Positions 37,434 to 46,329 of a stretch of 64,000 nt of DNA are shown piece after piece. The position numbers were made by a program, and so were the translations under genes. Below the pieces are notes generated by a model that worked only from the letters and a program-made list of their open reading frames with translations, ran no database searches and was not told where the DNA came from. This DNA comes from an uncultured Candidatus Saccharibacteria bacterium (GTDB lineage Bacteria; Patescibacteria; Saccharimonadia; Saccharimonadales; UBA4665): assembly GCA_946482285.1 (NCBI GenBank), contig CAMLQK010000001.1, positions 496,001 through 560,000 on the forward strand, written 5' to 3'. Within the stretch, counting starts at the first letter, position 1, and each line of letters opens with the position of its first letter.

Positions 37434-37454
37434 GTTCCCAGATGGAAATTTATT

Positions 37455-38471
37455 ATGAGAGAATTTGACACAAGGCCTACGGATTTTGATATTTGGCTTC
37501 AGGATGGACTGGCTAACGCTACCGAAGAGCAGGCAGCCGAAGATCGCAGCCGTATTGGTGAATTGTTCGGTTTTGAAATCGAGGACGCCGAGGCTTACCG
37601 CATGCGGCTTTTAACGGATCGGTTGGCCCAAAAGGCTTATTACGGAGCCGTTTGGAACGCGGCAGCGTTGGAAAACGAACAATACGACAAGGAAACTGTG
37701 GATGAAAAAACACGCATCCTGAACGAAAAAGGTCTGCGCCGCTGGGTGACACGCCAATTTCAGATTGCCCCAGATGAAGAAGGTGATCGCCGTTTGTCGA
37801 ACGTAGAAACACGGGAGAGCCGGGCTGCTGTACTGTTTGGGGATCTGTGTAACTTCAAGCTTATTAATGATGTTTTTGGCCACAGTAATGCCGATGAGCT
37901 GTTGCGCGAGGCTGCTAAGCGGCTGCCGCAGCAAATTCGCTTCCGCCAGGTAGAACCACATGCTGTAGCACGTATCCATGGTGACGAATATGTTGCAGTA
38001 GTACAAGGTATTGACGCTGATGATGCGCAGCTGATGCTGGAGCGCTTGCAAGCTGTGCAACTTGAAAAATTAGCTTCACCAGAAGCCCAGTTATTTTGGA
38101 GTCGCTTGCGCAAGGTTGCAGCCGAAGAGGAGCAACACGAAGCCTTGCTCATCAAAGGGCAGGATGCGGATGGCCTGGAAGAAACTTACCTCAAGCTTGG
38201 TGATATTCAGATCACTGCAGATCAGGCCGCTGTCGTTTCACTAGGTATGAGCTACGGCGCTATTAAGTCCCCTTTGGATTTAAAGAACATGAAAGACGCT
38301 GCCGACGATACGCAGTCAGCTTCAAAAGAAGCCATTCATGAGGCAATGGGAGGGGCATATCGCTCCCATGAGGCAACTGATTTCCAGGCTGTCCCCGTAT
38401 CGGCACACAGGTTTGCATTGGGCGGCCTCAAAGCCTGGGCAATGCGCCACCGCAGGCACGGTAAGAACTAG
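37455..38471 (+). CDS. GGDEF-domain protein with degenerate HGDEY site
   Basis: The protein has 338 residues from ATG 37455; the longer GTG 37419 frame runs through the leader hairpin. An acidic helical N-terminal half (about 1-110) is followed by a GGDEF fold with FGDLCNFKLINDVFGHSNADELLREAAKRL and the active-site loop ARIHGDEYVAV, where H replaces the first G and Y the F. c-di-GMP synthesis is uncertain; it may be a sensor or degenerate cyclase. The sequence VSLGMSYGAIKSP later in the protein fits the end of the fold. No membrane segment. Confidence 0.75.
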   Translation: MREFDTRPTDFDIWLQDGLANATEEQAAEDRSRIGELFGFEIEDAEAYRMRLLTDRLAQKAYYGAVWNAAALENEQYDKETVDEKTRILNEKGLRRWVTRQFQIAPDEEGDRRLSNVETRESRAAVLFGDLCNFKLINDVFGHSNADELLREAAKRLPQQIRFRQVEPHAVARIHGDEYVAVVQGIDADDAQLMLERLQAVQLEKLASPEAQLFWSRLRKVAAEEEQHEALLIKGQDADGLEETYLKLGDIQITADQAAVVSLGMSYGAIKSPLDLKNMKDAADDTQSASKEAIHEAMGGAYRSHEATDFQAVPVSAHRFALGGLKAWAMRHRRHGKN

Positions 38472-38485
38472 TAGTATCTCCGAGC

Positions 38486-38515
38486 AAAAACAGCCCTCGG
38501 CAGGGGCCGTTTTTT
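38486..38515 (+). terminator. Intrinsic terminator
   Basis: AAAAACAGCCCT-CGGC-AGGGGCCGTTTTT hairpin with one bulge and one mismatch, then T-run. Confidence 0.8.
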
Positions 38516-38572
38516 ATATATTTGAGTAAAATTGCTAGTTTAGTAATCTTGCGCAAAACATATAAAAAAGTG

Positions 38573-38716
38573 AGTGTGCGGACAAGCGTCAGAGAACTCA
38601 AGTGTCGGGAGAAGCGGAAATGATCCAGAAGATGTCAAAAAAAGAAGGCAGCAATCCATACTGGTCAACGTCGCAATTCTGCAACCGTAACGAGTTCAAT
38701 CTGGAAATGTCCGCAC
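38573..38716 (+). ncRNA. Candidate structured RNA upstream of alaS
   Basis: A gene-free stretch. TATAAA box at 38561-38566, then GTGCGGACA (38576-38584), which pairs exactly with TGTCCGCAC (38708-38716). An inner stem GAACTC (38594-38599) pairs with GAGTTC (38692-38697), leaving 9- and 10-nt internal loops. The core is purine-rich with no open frame of note. Not recognised as a known RNA class; 38717-38829 shows only a possible bulged hairpin (CGTGGAGC/GCTCTACACG). Confidence 0.4.
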
Positions 38717-38829
38717 TAATGCATTAGTCGTGGAGCAAAGCTCGATAACTTCTGTTAGAGCCACCGCTCTACACGATTCTTCAAATTGTATCACACCATA
38801 TCGTATGTTGTCAAGACCCATACCTCTGT

Positions 38830-38835
38830 TATAAT
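38830..38835 (+). promoter_or_regulatory. -10 box TATAAT, leaderless alaS
   Basis: Ends exactly 6 nt before ATG 38842; no ribosome-binding site. Confidence 0.65.
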
Positions 38836-38841
38836 AGGGAT

Positions 38842-40746
38842 ATGAATGCACAACAAATCCGCACAGCTTACCTAGATTTTTTTAAACAACGTGGGCACGC
38901 GGTAATCCCACGGGCGTTGCTGGTGCCCCAAAATGACCCAACAACGTTGTTTACCGGGTCTGGCATGCAGCCCATGATCCCTTACTTGCTAGGCGAGGAC
39001 CACCCTGAAGGCTCCCGGATCGTCGACAGCCAGACTTGTTTGCGAGCCCAAGATATTCTGGAAATTGGAGACAACCGCCATACGACCTTCTTTGAGATGC
39101 TTGGGAACTGGAGCTTGGGTGACTACTTTAAAGCCGAGCAAGTGCCATGGATATTTGAATTCCTGACTGAAGTCGTTGGCTTAGATCCAAGCAGACTGTA
39201 TATTACCTGTTTTATCGGTGCGCCAGAGTACGATATCCCCAAAGACACCGAAGCTGCCGAATTGTGGCAAAAGCTGTTCGAAGCAAAAGGTTTAAGCACT
39301 GGTATTGCTGATATTGGCTCGGAAGAAGATGGCTACAAACGTGGCATCAAACCAGGCGAACGAATCTTTTATTACGATGGCAGTAAGAACTGGTGGAGCC
39401 GTAACGGCAGTCCTGAAAACACACCTATTGGCGACCCATGCGGCCCAGATAGCGAAATGTTTTATGACTTTGGCACGCCACACAACCCAGAATATGGTGA
39501 GCAATGTCACCCAAACTGTGATTGCGGCCGATTTATGGAGATCGGCAACAACGTGTTTATGGCGTACCGCAAAGAAGCCGAAGGCGTATTTGTGCCACTT
39601 GAAAAGCCAAGCATCGACCAAGGCTCGGGTTTGGAGCGTATTGCAGCTGCCGTATTGAATGACCCCGATGTGTTTAAAATCAGTCTGATGTGGCCAATTG
39701 TAGAAAAGCTGGAAGCAGTTTCAGGCAAGAAGTACGATAGTCACACTAATGACATGCGCGTTATTGCTGACCACCTGCGCGCCGCTGCTTTTTTGGCTGT
39801 TGATGGTATTGTGCCAAGCAACAAAGAGCAAGGCTATGTGATGCGCCGTCTGATGCGCCGTGCAATTATGAAATCATTCAACCTGGGTATCGAGCAGAAC
39901 TTCCTGCAAGAAGTCATTCCAACGATCGCCGATTTATACCACCAAGACTATCCAGAAGTCGCCGCTAAGCGAGACGAAGTCATTGCAGTGCTGGTTAAGG
40001 AGGAAAAAGTCTTCCGGCAGACGCTACGCAAAGGTCTGAGCGAACTACAGAAGTACGTCCAGAAGAGTGTTTCAGAGGGCGACGTAGTTGTGCCTGGAGA
40101 CATGGTATTTACCCTGTACGATACGTATGGGTATCCTATGGAGCTTACCGAAGAAGTTGTGGCTATGATGGAGGGCGCTGTGTTGGCCAGTGATTGGAAG
40201 GCTGTATTTGATGCCAAAATGGCCGAGCAACGCCAGCGTTCCAAGGGTGCTGCCAAAGGTGTGTTCAAGGGTGGTTTGGGCGGCCAAACCATGCAACACA
40301 AAAAGTACCACACGGCGACCCACCTGATGTATCAGGCGCTACGCGACACACTGGGCAGCCATGTTATCCAGCGTGGCTCTAACATCACAGAAGAACGTTT
40401 GCGGTTCGATTTTAGCCACGATGAAAAAATGACGCCTGACCAAATTGAACAGGTTGAGGGCATTGTGAACGCTCAGATCCAAAAAGACCTGCCGGTATTT
40501 TGGAAAGAATACCCCACAAAGGAAGCGTTGGCTATGGGCGCCCTTGGCGCTTTTGGTGACCGCTACGGCGAAACTGTTAAGATTTACCAGATGGGCGAAG
40601 GCGATGATCGCTTTAGCTTTGAGATTTGTGGTGGCCCACACGTTGACCATACTGGCCAACTTGCCGAAGACGGCAAGCGGTTCAAGATTGTCAAAGAGGA
40701 AGCGTCGAGCGCTGGTGTGCGCCGTATAAAAGCTGTTCTGCAATAG
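38842..40746 (+). CDS. alaS: Alanyl-tRNA synthetase, short form
   Basis: The 634-residue protein has the class II aminoacylation domain (FFKQRGHAVIPRALLVPQND, DNRHTTFFEMLGNWSLGDYF), the tRNA-recognition helical region with MRRLMRRAIM, and the editing domain with metal ligands HTATH and CGGPH. The sequence ends RRIKAVLQ, so the C-terminal oligomerisation/C-Ala domain found in about 870-residue enzymes is missing, as in several CPR. Start at ATG 38842 with a leaderless promoter. A terminator follows. Confidence 0.95.
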   Translation: MNAQQIRTAYLDFFKQRGHAVIPRALLVPQNDPTTLFTGSGMQPMIPYLLGEDHPEGSRIVDSQTCLRAQDILEIGDNRHTTFFEMLGNWSLGDYFKAEQVPWIFEFLTEVVGLDPSRLYITCFIGAPEYDIPKDTEAAELWQKLFEAKGLSTGIADIGSEEDGYKRGIKPGERIFYYDGSKNWWSRNGSPENTPIGDPCGPDSEMFYDFGTPHNPEYGEQCHPNCDCGRFMEIGNNVFMAYRKEAEGVFVPLEKPSIDQGSGLERIAAAVLNDPDVFKISLMWPIVEKLEAVSGKKYDSHTNDMRVIADHLRAAAFLAVDGIVPSNKEQGYVMRRLMRRAIMKSFNLGIEQNFLQEVIPTIADLYHQDYPEVAAKRDEVIAVLVKEEKVFRQTLRKGLSELQKYVQKSVSEGDVVVPGDMVFTLYDTYGYPMELTEEVVAMMEGAVLASDWKAVFDAKMAEQRQRSKGAAKGVFKGGLGGQTMQHKKYHTATHLMYQALRDTLGSHVIQRGSNITEERLRFDFSHDEKMTPDQIEQVEGIVNAQIQKDLPVFWKEYPTKEALAMGALGAFGDRYGETVKIYQMGEGDDRFSFEICGGPHVDHTGQLAEDGKRFKIVKEEASSAGVRRIKAVLQ

Positions 40747-40758
40747 TCATTGCTACAT

Positions 40759-40791
40759 AAAAAAACGACCCCAAGAAGGGTCGCTTTTTTA
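40759..40791 (+). terminator. Bidirectional terminator between alaS and the orphan gene
   Basis: AAAAAACGACCC-CAAGAA-GGGTCGCTTTTTT; A-run and T-run on both sides serve both convergent genes. Confidence 0.88.
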
Positions 40792-40884
40792 GATTTCATG
40801 GGGATGGGCTGGTTACTAGTGTGGCGGCCGGTGGTAGTCGGGGCCTATATCAATATTTTATTAAATAATGCCAGGTTGATAGGG

Positions 40885-40955
40885 CGTCGGGTGCAGTGGC
40901 ATAACAGGGATAGATGCGCTGGCTTGCGCAGTATATGTTATGTATGCACCCGACG
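40885..40955 (-). promoter_or_regulatory. Structured 3' UTR element of the minus-strand orphan gene
   Basis: CGTCGGGTGCA (40885-40895) and TGCACCCGACG (40945-40955) form a perfect 11-bp closing stem. Nested CATAAC/GTTATG and TGCGC-TGGCTT-GCGCA lie inside. Its size and nesting resemble the four cassette 3' elements. Confidence 0.65.
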
Positions 40956-40968
40956 GACCCGACCGTGG

Positions 40969-41424
40969 TCAGAGGATCATTGCCGCTCCCATCGTGATGA
41001 GCGATAGTCCAGTAGTGGCCAAATAGGCGATGCAGATTGCCATGTTCCAGCGTCGCTTGGCCGTGTTGTAGATGTCTAGTAGGCGGTAGGTATTGTTCGT
41101 GAACCATGCACATGCCGATCTGCCTATTACGCAGAGTGCAGTGATGATTGCTCCGGTCGTGATGATGTCACCCAGCGTTCCAACGCTGTTGGAAAGGGGG
41201 CTTCCGTCATTGATACATGCGTCGGCGATGGATCGATTGTCGGCGTGCCGAAGGCAGCTGAGCTCGACAAACATCTCCATGCACGGCTTTAGCAACAGGT
41301 AGACCACAGCGCCAGTAGCGGCCGACACGCAGAGCAGGAAAACTCCATTCAGCGTATTCAGGCCATAGATGTTGCGGAACCTGTCGAGCCGTGCACCGAG
41401 CACGATCGCAGTGCGGGTAGACAC
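40969..41424 (-). CDS. Orphan membrane protein, cassette-like
   Basis: The 151-residue protein starts at GTG 41424, chosen because GAGGAAC lies just upstream; the longer frame to 41514 would pass through AT-rich promoter sequence. Three hydrophobic segments (about 22-45, 80-103, 129-151) and two or three cysteines; no domain recognised. GC-rich coding sequence, AT-rich leader and a structured 3' element recall the 14.8-19.9 kb cassettes, but the AGCACATT box is absent and only a 7-bp leader/3' UTR match (CCCGACC/GGTCGGG) is seen. Confidence 0.6.
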   Translation of the reverse strand: MSTRTAIVLGARLDRFRNIYGLNTLNGVFLLCVSAATGAVVYLLLKPCMEMFVELSCLRHADNRSIADACINDGSPLSNSVGTLGDIITTGAIITALCVIGRSACAWFTNNTYRLLDIYNTAKRRWNMAICIAYLATTGLSLITMGAAMIL

Positions 41425-41576
41425 GGATAGTTCCTCGTTTGTTTGGAAAAGGTCGGGACTTTTAAATTTTACAACATAACTCAGGGTGGCGAAAGTATTT
41501 TTTAATATCTGCATGAAATGTCAAGCTAGCAAGGATAGGATGGATAGTAATTACTGGCGCCGGCTTGTAAGCGTGT

Positions 41577-41582
41577 TATAAT
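41577..41582 (+). promoter_or_regulatory. -10 box TATAAT for the ftsA-like operon
   Basis: Ends 11 nt before ATG 41594. Confidence 0.6.
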
Positions 41583-41593
41583 GAATTACGATT

Positions 41594-42928
41594 ATGCTTG
41601 ATCTTACTAAAGTCAAAAACCTAGGCCATTCAGTGGCGGACAAGCTAGCCAACAAGGCAGCGGAAGTGAATACTAAGGTAGGACAGCGCGCTCCTGCCCA
41701 GGACCAATTTATTGTTGGCCTTGATATTGGTACAGAATTTGTAAAGGCGCTCATAGGCAAAGTAACTCCGGACGGAGTTGAAATTATCGGTATGGGCCGC
41801 CAGCACCAAAGCCTCAGCGACATGCAGGCTGGTGCTATTGCTGATATTGGGCGGGTCGTGCAAAATTGTGACAAAGCTTTGGCCATGGCCGAACAGCAGG
41901 CAGGCGTCAGTGCCCGTACAACGGTCATTGGTATCGCTGGCGAGCTTGTAAAAGGCATGACAACCACAGTTCGCGTTACCCGTAAGGATGCCGAAAAGGC
42001 ATTGGACCTCGCAGAAGTCGAACGGATTATCAAACTCGTTCAGGAACGTGCACAGGCCAAAGCCAAACGGCAGCTTGCCTGGGAACTTGGCGGCAAAGAA
42101 GTTGAAATTCGTTTAGTCAACAGTGCGCTTGTTGGAATCGAAATTGATGGCTATAAAGTTACGAGTCCGGTAGGCTTCCAGGGCAAAGATGTTGTCGTGC
42201 AGCTGTATACAGCTTTTGCCCCGCTCATTCATATTGGTGCCCTGGAGCGAACAGCGCAACAGCTCGACCTTGATTTATTAGCGGTGGCTGCCGAACCGTT
42301 TGCTGTAGCACGCTCAGTCATCGGCGATGACACCAGCGCTAGCATGAGTGCTATTTTAATGGACATTGGTGGTGGAACAACGGACATTGCTGTTATTAAC
42401 GACGGCGGCGTGCAGGGTACCAAGATGTTCGGTATTGGTGGTCGTGCATATACCCGCGCTATCGAGCGGGAGCTGGGTGTCGAATTCGAGCAAGCTGAAG
42501 AGCTAAAAGTACATCTTGGCTCGCCGCATGTTTCCCAGCCCAAGGCTGCGGCCATCCAAGGCGCCCTGGATAATACGCTCGAAGTTTGGCTCAGTGGCGT
42601 TGAAGTAGCCTTGGGCGAATTTACCAAGCTAGATCACCTGCCACACCGAGTGTTGCTATGTGGCGGCGGTTCGAGCCTGGATAGCCTTATGGACACACTG
42701 GAGCAAACTGATTGGTACACCCATCTGCCTTTTACCCGAAAACCAATTGTCCAGCATATTCATCCAGAGCAGGTCATTGGCATTACTGACGCAACTGGGG
42801 CAGTGAATGACCATACGTTTATTACAGCCATGGGCTTGTTGCGTGTTGGCCTTGATACAATGCAATTTACAGGCAGCGGCCAAAATGGATCGGTGCGCGA
42901 GAAACTTGATAGGATGCTGAGAACATGA
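41594..42928 (+). CDS. FtsA/PilM-like actin-fold ATPase
   Basis: The 444-residue protein carries the actin-fold phosphate loops FIVGLDIGTEFVKALIG (about 39-55) and AILMDIGGGTTDIAVIND (about 252-269), an SHS2-type insertion (ARTTVIGIAGELVKGMTT), and LCGGGSSLDSLMDTLE near the end. This is the FtsA/PilM architecture. FtsA tethers FtsZ to the membrane; PilM acts in type IV pilus assembly. The neighbours are murein and repair genes, with no pil genes, so the FtsA-like role is slightly favoured. Overlaps the next gene by ATGA. Confidence 0.75.
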   Translation: MLDLTKVKNLGHSVADKLANKAAEVNTKVGQRAPAQDQFIVGLDIGTEFVKALIGKVTPDGVEIIGMGRQHQSLSDMQAGAIADIGRVVQNCDKALAMAEQQAGVSARTTVIGIAGELVKGMTTTVRVTRKDAEKALDLAEVERIIKLVQERAQAKAKRQLAWELGGKEVEIRLVNSALVGIEIDGYKVTSPVGFQGKDVVVQLYTAFAPLIHIGALERTAQQLDLDLLAVAAEPFAVARSVIGDDTSASMSAILMDIGGGTTDIAVINDGGVQGTKMFGIGGRAYTRAIERELGVEFEQAEELKVHLGSPHVSQPKAAAIQGALDNTLEVWLSGVEVALGEFTKLDHLPHRVLLCGGGSSLDSLMDTLEQTDWYTHLPFTRKPIVQHIHPEQVIGITDATGAVNDHTFITAMGLLRVGLDTMQFTGSGQNGSVREKLDRMLRT

Positions 42929-44655
42929 GTAGTACACCCGCAAAAGATGTTATTTACATTGATGTAGACGACGAAATTACTGCAATAATTGATAAAGTAC
43001 GTGCTTCGCAAAGTAAGATTGTGGCGCTTGTGCTACCTAAACGGGCAACAATGCTACAGAGCATTGTTAACATGAAGTTGCTCAAGCGCAGTGCCGACGA
43101 GCACGGTAAGCATCTTGTTCTGATAACTGCCGAGTCAGGCTTGCTGCCATTGGCTGCTAACGTCGGCATGTATGTTGCCAAAAACCTACAGACAAAGCCC
43201 GAAGTTCCCGAAGCTGCCCCAGCCATTTCAGATAGTGGTGATGACCAAGAAGAAGCAATTTCTATGGATGATGCTGCAATGGGGTCACTTGCCAGCAGAA
43301 ACCCTTTAAACCAGAATGCTCCTGTCGGCGATTTGGCCCGTGGCTCTATGCCGCCATCTATGCCAGATGACGATTCAATTACCCTCGATAACACAACGCC
43401 ATCTTCCCGGCCTGGCGTATATGGTCCGGCGGCCTCACCAGCTAAGGCAGGGGGCAAAGCACTTAAGCCCAAGAACAGCAAATTGAGCGTACCGAACTTC
43501 AACAAGTTCCGAATGTGGATTATTTTGGGTGTCGTAGCTTTGGTTGTGTTGATTTTGCTGTGGATTCTGTGCTTCAAGGTGCTGCCAAAGGCAGATATTT
43601 TGGTAAAGACTGATAGCACGGCCATCAGTGCCAACCTTGACCTTACCCTTAACACGAGCGCTTCACAGGTGATGAGCGACGCTGGCGTTGTGCCTGCGCA
43701 ATCGCAGCAAACCCAAAAAACATACACCCAGCAAGCTGCGGCTTCCGGCCAGAAAAACAATGGCGAAAAAGCCAGTGGCACCATGACCGTCATCAACTGT
43801 AACGATAATACTGTTACATTACCTGCGGGAACGGGCTTTAGCGCGGGAGGGTCGACATATGTTAGCTCATCCGCAGTAAAAGTACCGGGCAGCAACTTTA
43901 GCAGTGGTGGCGAATGTAAGAAAGATGGCCGTGAAACCGTTAAGGTCGTTGCGCAGAATCCCGGAGCTTCGTTCAATGCAGGTAGTCGCTCGTACTCAAT
44001 TGCAAATGGCCCATCTGGTGTTACTGCATCTGGCGGCGAAATGGCTGGCGGCACGGATGACATTACAAAGATTGTGCAGCAATCTGATATTGACAGTGCA
44101 AAACAGAAGATTGAATCGCAAGACCCCACGGCGGTCAAGCAACAGCTACAGAGTCAGTTAAATAACTTGGGTCTGTACGCTGTGACAGCTACGTTTACCT
44201 CGAGCTCCCCAAATGTCAGTTCGAACGTCCAGGCTGGCGATGAAGCGGATAGTGTTACTGTCACCCAGACTGTCACATATACTATGCTCGGTGCTAAACA
44301 GTCCGACCTAAAGACGGTCATTAACGACGCGGTTAAGGACAAAATTGATGAAAGCAAAGAAACCATCATTGACTACGGCCTGGGCAAAGCAAGCTTTACG
44401 ACTCAAAACGCAGGCAGTGGGGCGGTTAGGATGCAGGTAACGGCCATTGCTGGTCCCGACCTTAAGATTGCTGACCTCAAAAAGAAAGTAGCTGGCCAAA
44501 AAACCGGTGACGCTAAAAAGATTATCAAAGACAATCCTGGTGTAACAGATGTAACAGTAGAATATAGTCCGTTCTGGGTCACATCAATTCCGGGCGACCA
44601 AGGTAAAGTTTCGATTACTATCGACGAGCCGCAAGTTAAAAAGAATGCAGACTAA
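42925..44655 (+). CDS. Membrane protein with baseplate-J-like outer region
   Basis: The 576-residue protein has a cytoplasmic alpha/beta N-terminal domain (about 1-90: VIYIDVDDEITAIIDKVRAS, KHLVLITAESGLLPLAANVG) and an acidic/Pro linker. One membrane helix (about 192-214) and an outer domain follow, with ASGTMTVINC, LPAGTGFSAGGSTYVSSSAV and VVAQNPGASFNAGSRSY repeats resembling baseplate J/gp47-like folds seen in CPR proteins. Sandwiched between ftsA-like and ruvX genes with overlaps. Possibly envelope or division related (inference). Confidence 0.6.
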   Translation: MSSTPAKDVIYIDVDDEITAIIDKVRASQSKIVALVLPKRATMLQSIVNMKLLKRSADEHGKHLVLITAESGLLPLAANVGMYVAKNLQTKPEVPEAAPAISDSGDDQEEAISMDDAAMGSLASRNPLNQNAPVGDLARGSMPPSMPDDDSITLDNTTPSSRPGVYGPAASPAKAGGKALKPKNSKLSVPNFNKFRMWIILGVVALVVLILLWILCFKVLPKADILVKTDSTAISANLDLTLNTSASQVMSDAGVVPAQSQQTQKTYTQQAAASGQKNNGEKASGTMTVINCNDNTVTLPAGTGFSAGGSTYVSSSAVKVPGSNFSSGGECKKDGRETVKVVAQNPGASFNAGSRSYSIANGPSGVTASGGEMAGGTDDITKIVQQSDIDSAKQKIESQDPTAVKQQLQSQLNNLGLYAVTATFTSSSPNVSSNVQAGDEADSVTVTQTVTYTMLGAKQSDLKTVINDAVKDKIDESKETIIDYGLGKASFTTQNAGSGAVRMQVTAIAGPDLKIADLKKKVAGQKTGDAKKIIKDNPGVTDVTVEYSPFWVTSIPGDQGKVSITIDEPQVKKNAD

Positions 44656-45070
44656 CCTAACAACAGTTATAGCTTTGGACGTTGGCGCACAGCGCATAGG
44701 GGTTGCGAGTGCCAACAGCATAGCTCGGATTGCATCACCGCTCGTAACATTACCCAATACAGAGTCTGTCGTACAGGTTATAGCCAAGTTATTGACTGAC
44801 GAAACGGCGACTACGCTAGTGGTGGGCTTGCCCCGCAACTTGAATGGCGAAGACACCGCCCAAACAGAAACGGTGCGCCAGTTTGTTGAACGACTCAAGC
44901 CAGTTGTTTCGGTCCCAGTGGTCTTTCAGGACGAAGCGCTGACATCGCGGAAAGCCGAAGAGGAATTAACTGCCCGTGGCAAGCCATTTGAGAAAGGTGA
45001 TATCGATGCTTTGGCGGCAACCTACATCCTGGAAGATTATATGCAAGAGAATGATGGAGTATTCGCATGA
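44645..45070 (+). CDS. ruvX: RuvX/YqgF Holliday-junction resolvase family protein
   Basis: The 141-residue RNase H-fold protein has VIALDVGAQRIGVASAN (first acidic residue), VVGLPRNLNGED, FQDEALTSRKAEEEL and GDIDALAATYILEDYM (last acidic residue). The YqgF/RuvX family acts in pre-16S rRNA 5' processing and possibly junction resolution. Its start overlaps the preceding gene by 11 nt and its stop overlaps mltG by 4 nt. Confidence 0.9.
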   Translation: MQTNLTTVIALDVGAQRIGVASANSIARIASPLVTLPNTESVVQVIAKLLTDETATTLVVGLPRNLNGEDTAQTETVRQFVERLKPVVSVPVVFQDEALTSRKAEEELTARGKPFEKGDIDALAATYILEDYMQENDGVFA

Positions 45071-46116
45071 GATACAGTGAGCATGCACGCCAGCGCCGCT
45101 GGCCGCGCCGTTTAACAATCGTGATCCTTATTTTGATTGTACTTGTAGTTGGTACGACTGTTTTAGTTCGCCAGGTGTATTACAACAAGCTTGGGCCTGC
45201 TGGCACAAGTCAGACGACCCAGTTATTTACAGTAGAGCAAGGGGCTTCACTAGATGAGATTGCCCAGAATTTGGAAAGTGCCAAACTTATTCAAAGTTCG
45301 TGGGCTTTTAAGTTATATGTAAGCAGCAAACAAGTGCGTTCAGATCTGCAAGCTGGCACATACAGCTTTGCCCCCAGCCAGACAGTGGCACAGATTGTCA
45401 CCCAGCTAACTCATGGCAAAGTGGCAACGAATTCTGTCACTATATTGCCTGGCCTGCGGCTAGACCAGATTCGCACGTCGCTGATAAACCAAGGCTTCGC
45501 TGAATCGGAGGTGGATAAGGCATTGGATGTAAATCAATACGCAGGTAATTCTGCATTGGTAGACAAGCCTGCTGCTGCCAATTTGGAGGGTTACCTATAT
45601 CCTGATACCTTTGAAAAGAATAACAATACGACGGCGCAGGATATTGTAGAGCGTTCGTTGGCTGCTATGCAGGCACAGCTGACACCGGACATCCGGGCTG
45701 CATTTGCCAAGCAGGGACTTAGCACGTACCAGGGCATCGTTTTAGCATCATTAGTAGAGAAAGAAGCTTCAAAACAGTCCGACCGGCAAAAAGTTGCCCA
45801 AGTATTCTTGCTACGCTTGCAAAAAAATATGTCGCTTGGGTCAGACCCAACCGCTTTTTATGGTGCAATTATTGCTGGCCAGAAGGCAAGTGTGACCTAT
45901 GATTCGCCATACAATACGCTGTTATACAAAGGATTGCCCCCTACTCCTATTAGTAATGTTAGCAAGGCATCTTTGAGTGCCGTAGCCAATCCTGCCCAAA
46001 CTGATTGGCTCTATTTTGTCGCCGGCGACGATGGTACAGTGCATTACTCGCATACGCTGGAAGAGCATGAAGCTTTAGCTGATCAATATTGCCACAAATT
46101 GTGTGGCCGCCCATAG
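45067..46116 (+). CDS. mltG: Endolytic murein transglycosylase
   Basis: The 349-residue protein has one N-terminal membrane helix (about 14-36), a LysM-like subdomain (FTVEQGASLDEIAQNLESAK) and the YceG/MltG catalytic domain: LEGYLYPDTFE, ASLVEKEASKQSDRQKVAQV (catalytic Glu), SDPTAFYGA, SPYNTLLYKGLPPTPISN and YFVAGDDGTVHYSHTLEEH. MltG cuts nascent glycan strands and sets their length. Joined to ruvX by ATGA, a pairing common in bacteria. Confidence 0.94.
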   Translation: MRYSEHARQRRWPRRLTIVILILIVLVVGTTVLVRQVYYNKLGPAGTSQTTQLFTVEQGASLDEIAQNLESAKLIQSSWAFKLYVSSKQVRSDLQAGTYSFAPSQTVAQIVTQLTHGKVATNSVTILPGLRLDQIRTSLINQGFAESEVDKALDVNQYAGNSALVDKPAAANLEGYLYPDTFEKNNNTTAQDIVERSLAAMQAQLTPDIRAAFAKQGLSTYQGIVLASLVEKEASKQSDRQKVAQVFLLRLQKNMSLGSDPTAFYGAIIAGQKASVTYDSPYNTLLYKGLPPTPISNVSKASLSAVANPAQTDWLYFVAGDDGTVHYSHTLEEHEALADQYCHKLCGRP

Positions 46117-46168
46117 ACTACTAACAGGGGTAGTAAGCCATAAAAAGCTTGCAATGCAAAGCATTATT

Positions 46169-46329
46169 GGTATACTTGGATGTGAAGTGTGTCGGAATAC
46201 TGTTTTTCAGTAATTCTAAACACTTCCATGCGTGGACAGCATAACCCTTAGAGGCAAGATCGGTCGAAACTTTCTTGCAAATAATAGTAATAACGTTCAC
46301 CGTGCAGGCGTTTACGCCAGGAGAAAATT
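46169..46329 (+). promoter_or_regulatory. Promoter and structured leader of LysM-CHAP gene
   Basis: TATACT at 46169-46174. The leader holds a hairpin GAAGTGT/ACACTTC with an inner GAATACTG/CAGTAATTC stem, a second hairpin GCAAGA/CTTGC, and GGCG-TTTA-CGCC directly abutting the AGGAG ribosome-binding site (46319-46323). Not recognised as a known riboswitch. Confidence 0.5.

Noticed and set aside
38717..38841. T-box leader for alaS
   Set aside because: No specifier loop or T-box bulge sequence, and alaS has a leaderless-type promoter.
41425..41514. ATG 41514 as start of the minus-strand orphan gene
   Set aside because: The extension runs through AT-rich promoter-like sequence; GTG 41424 follows GAGGAAC.
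42954..44138. 394-codon open frame on the minus strand inside the baseplate-J-like gene
   Set aside because: Shadow frame; the plus-strand gene is tied to its neighbours by ATGA and start overlaps and encodes a sensible membrane protein.
46181..46329. c-di-AMP (ydaO) riboswitch before the LysM-CHAP gene
   Set aside because: Gene type would fit, but the conserved ydaO sequence blocks are absent.
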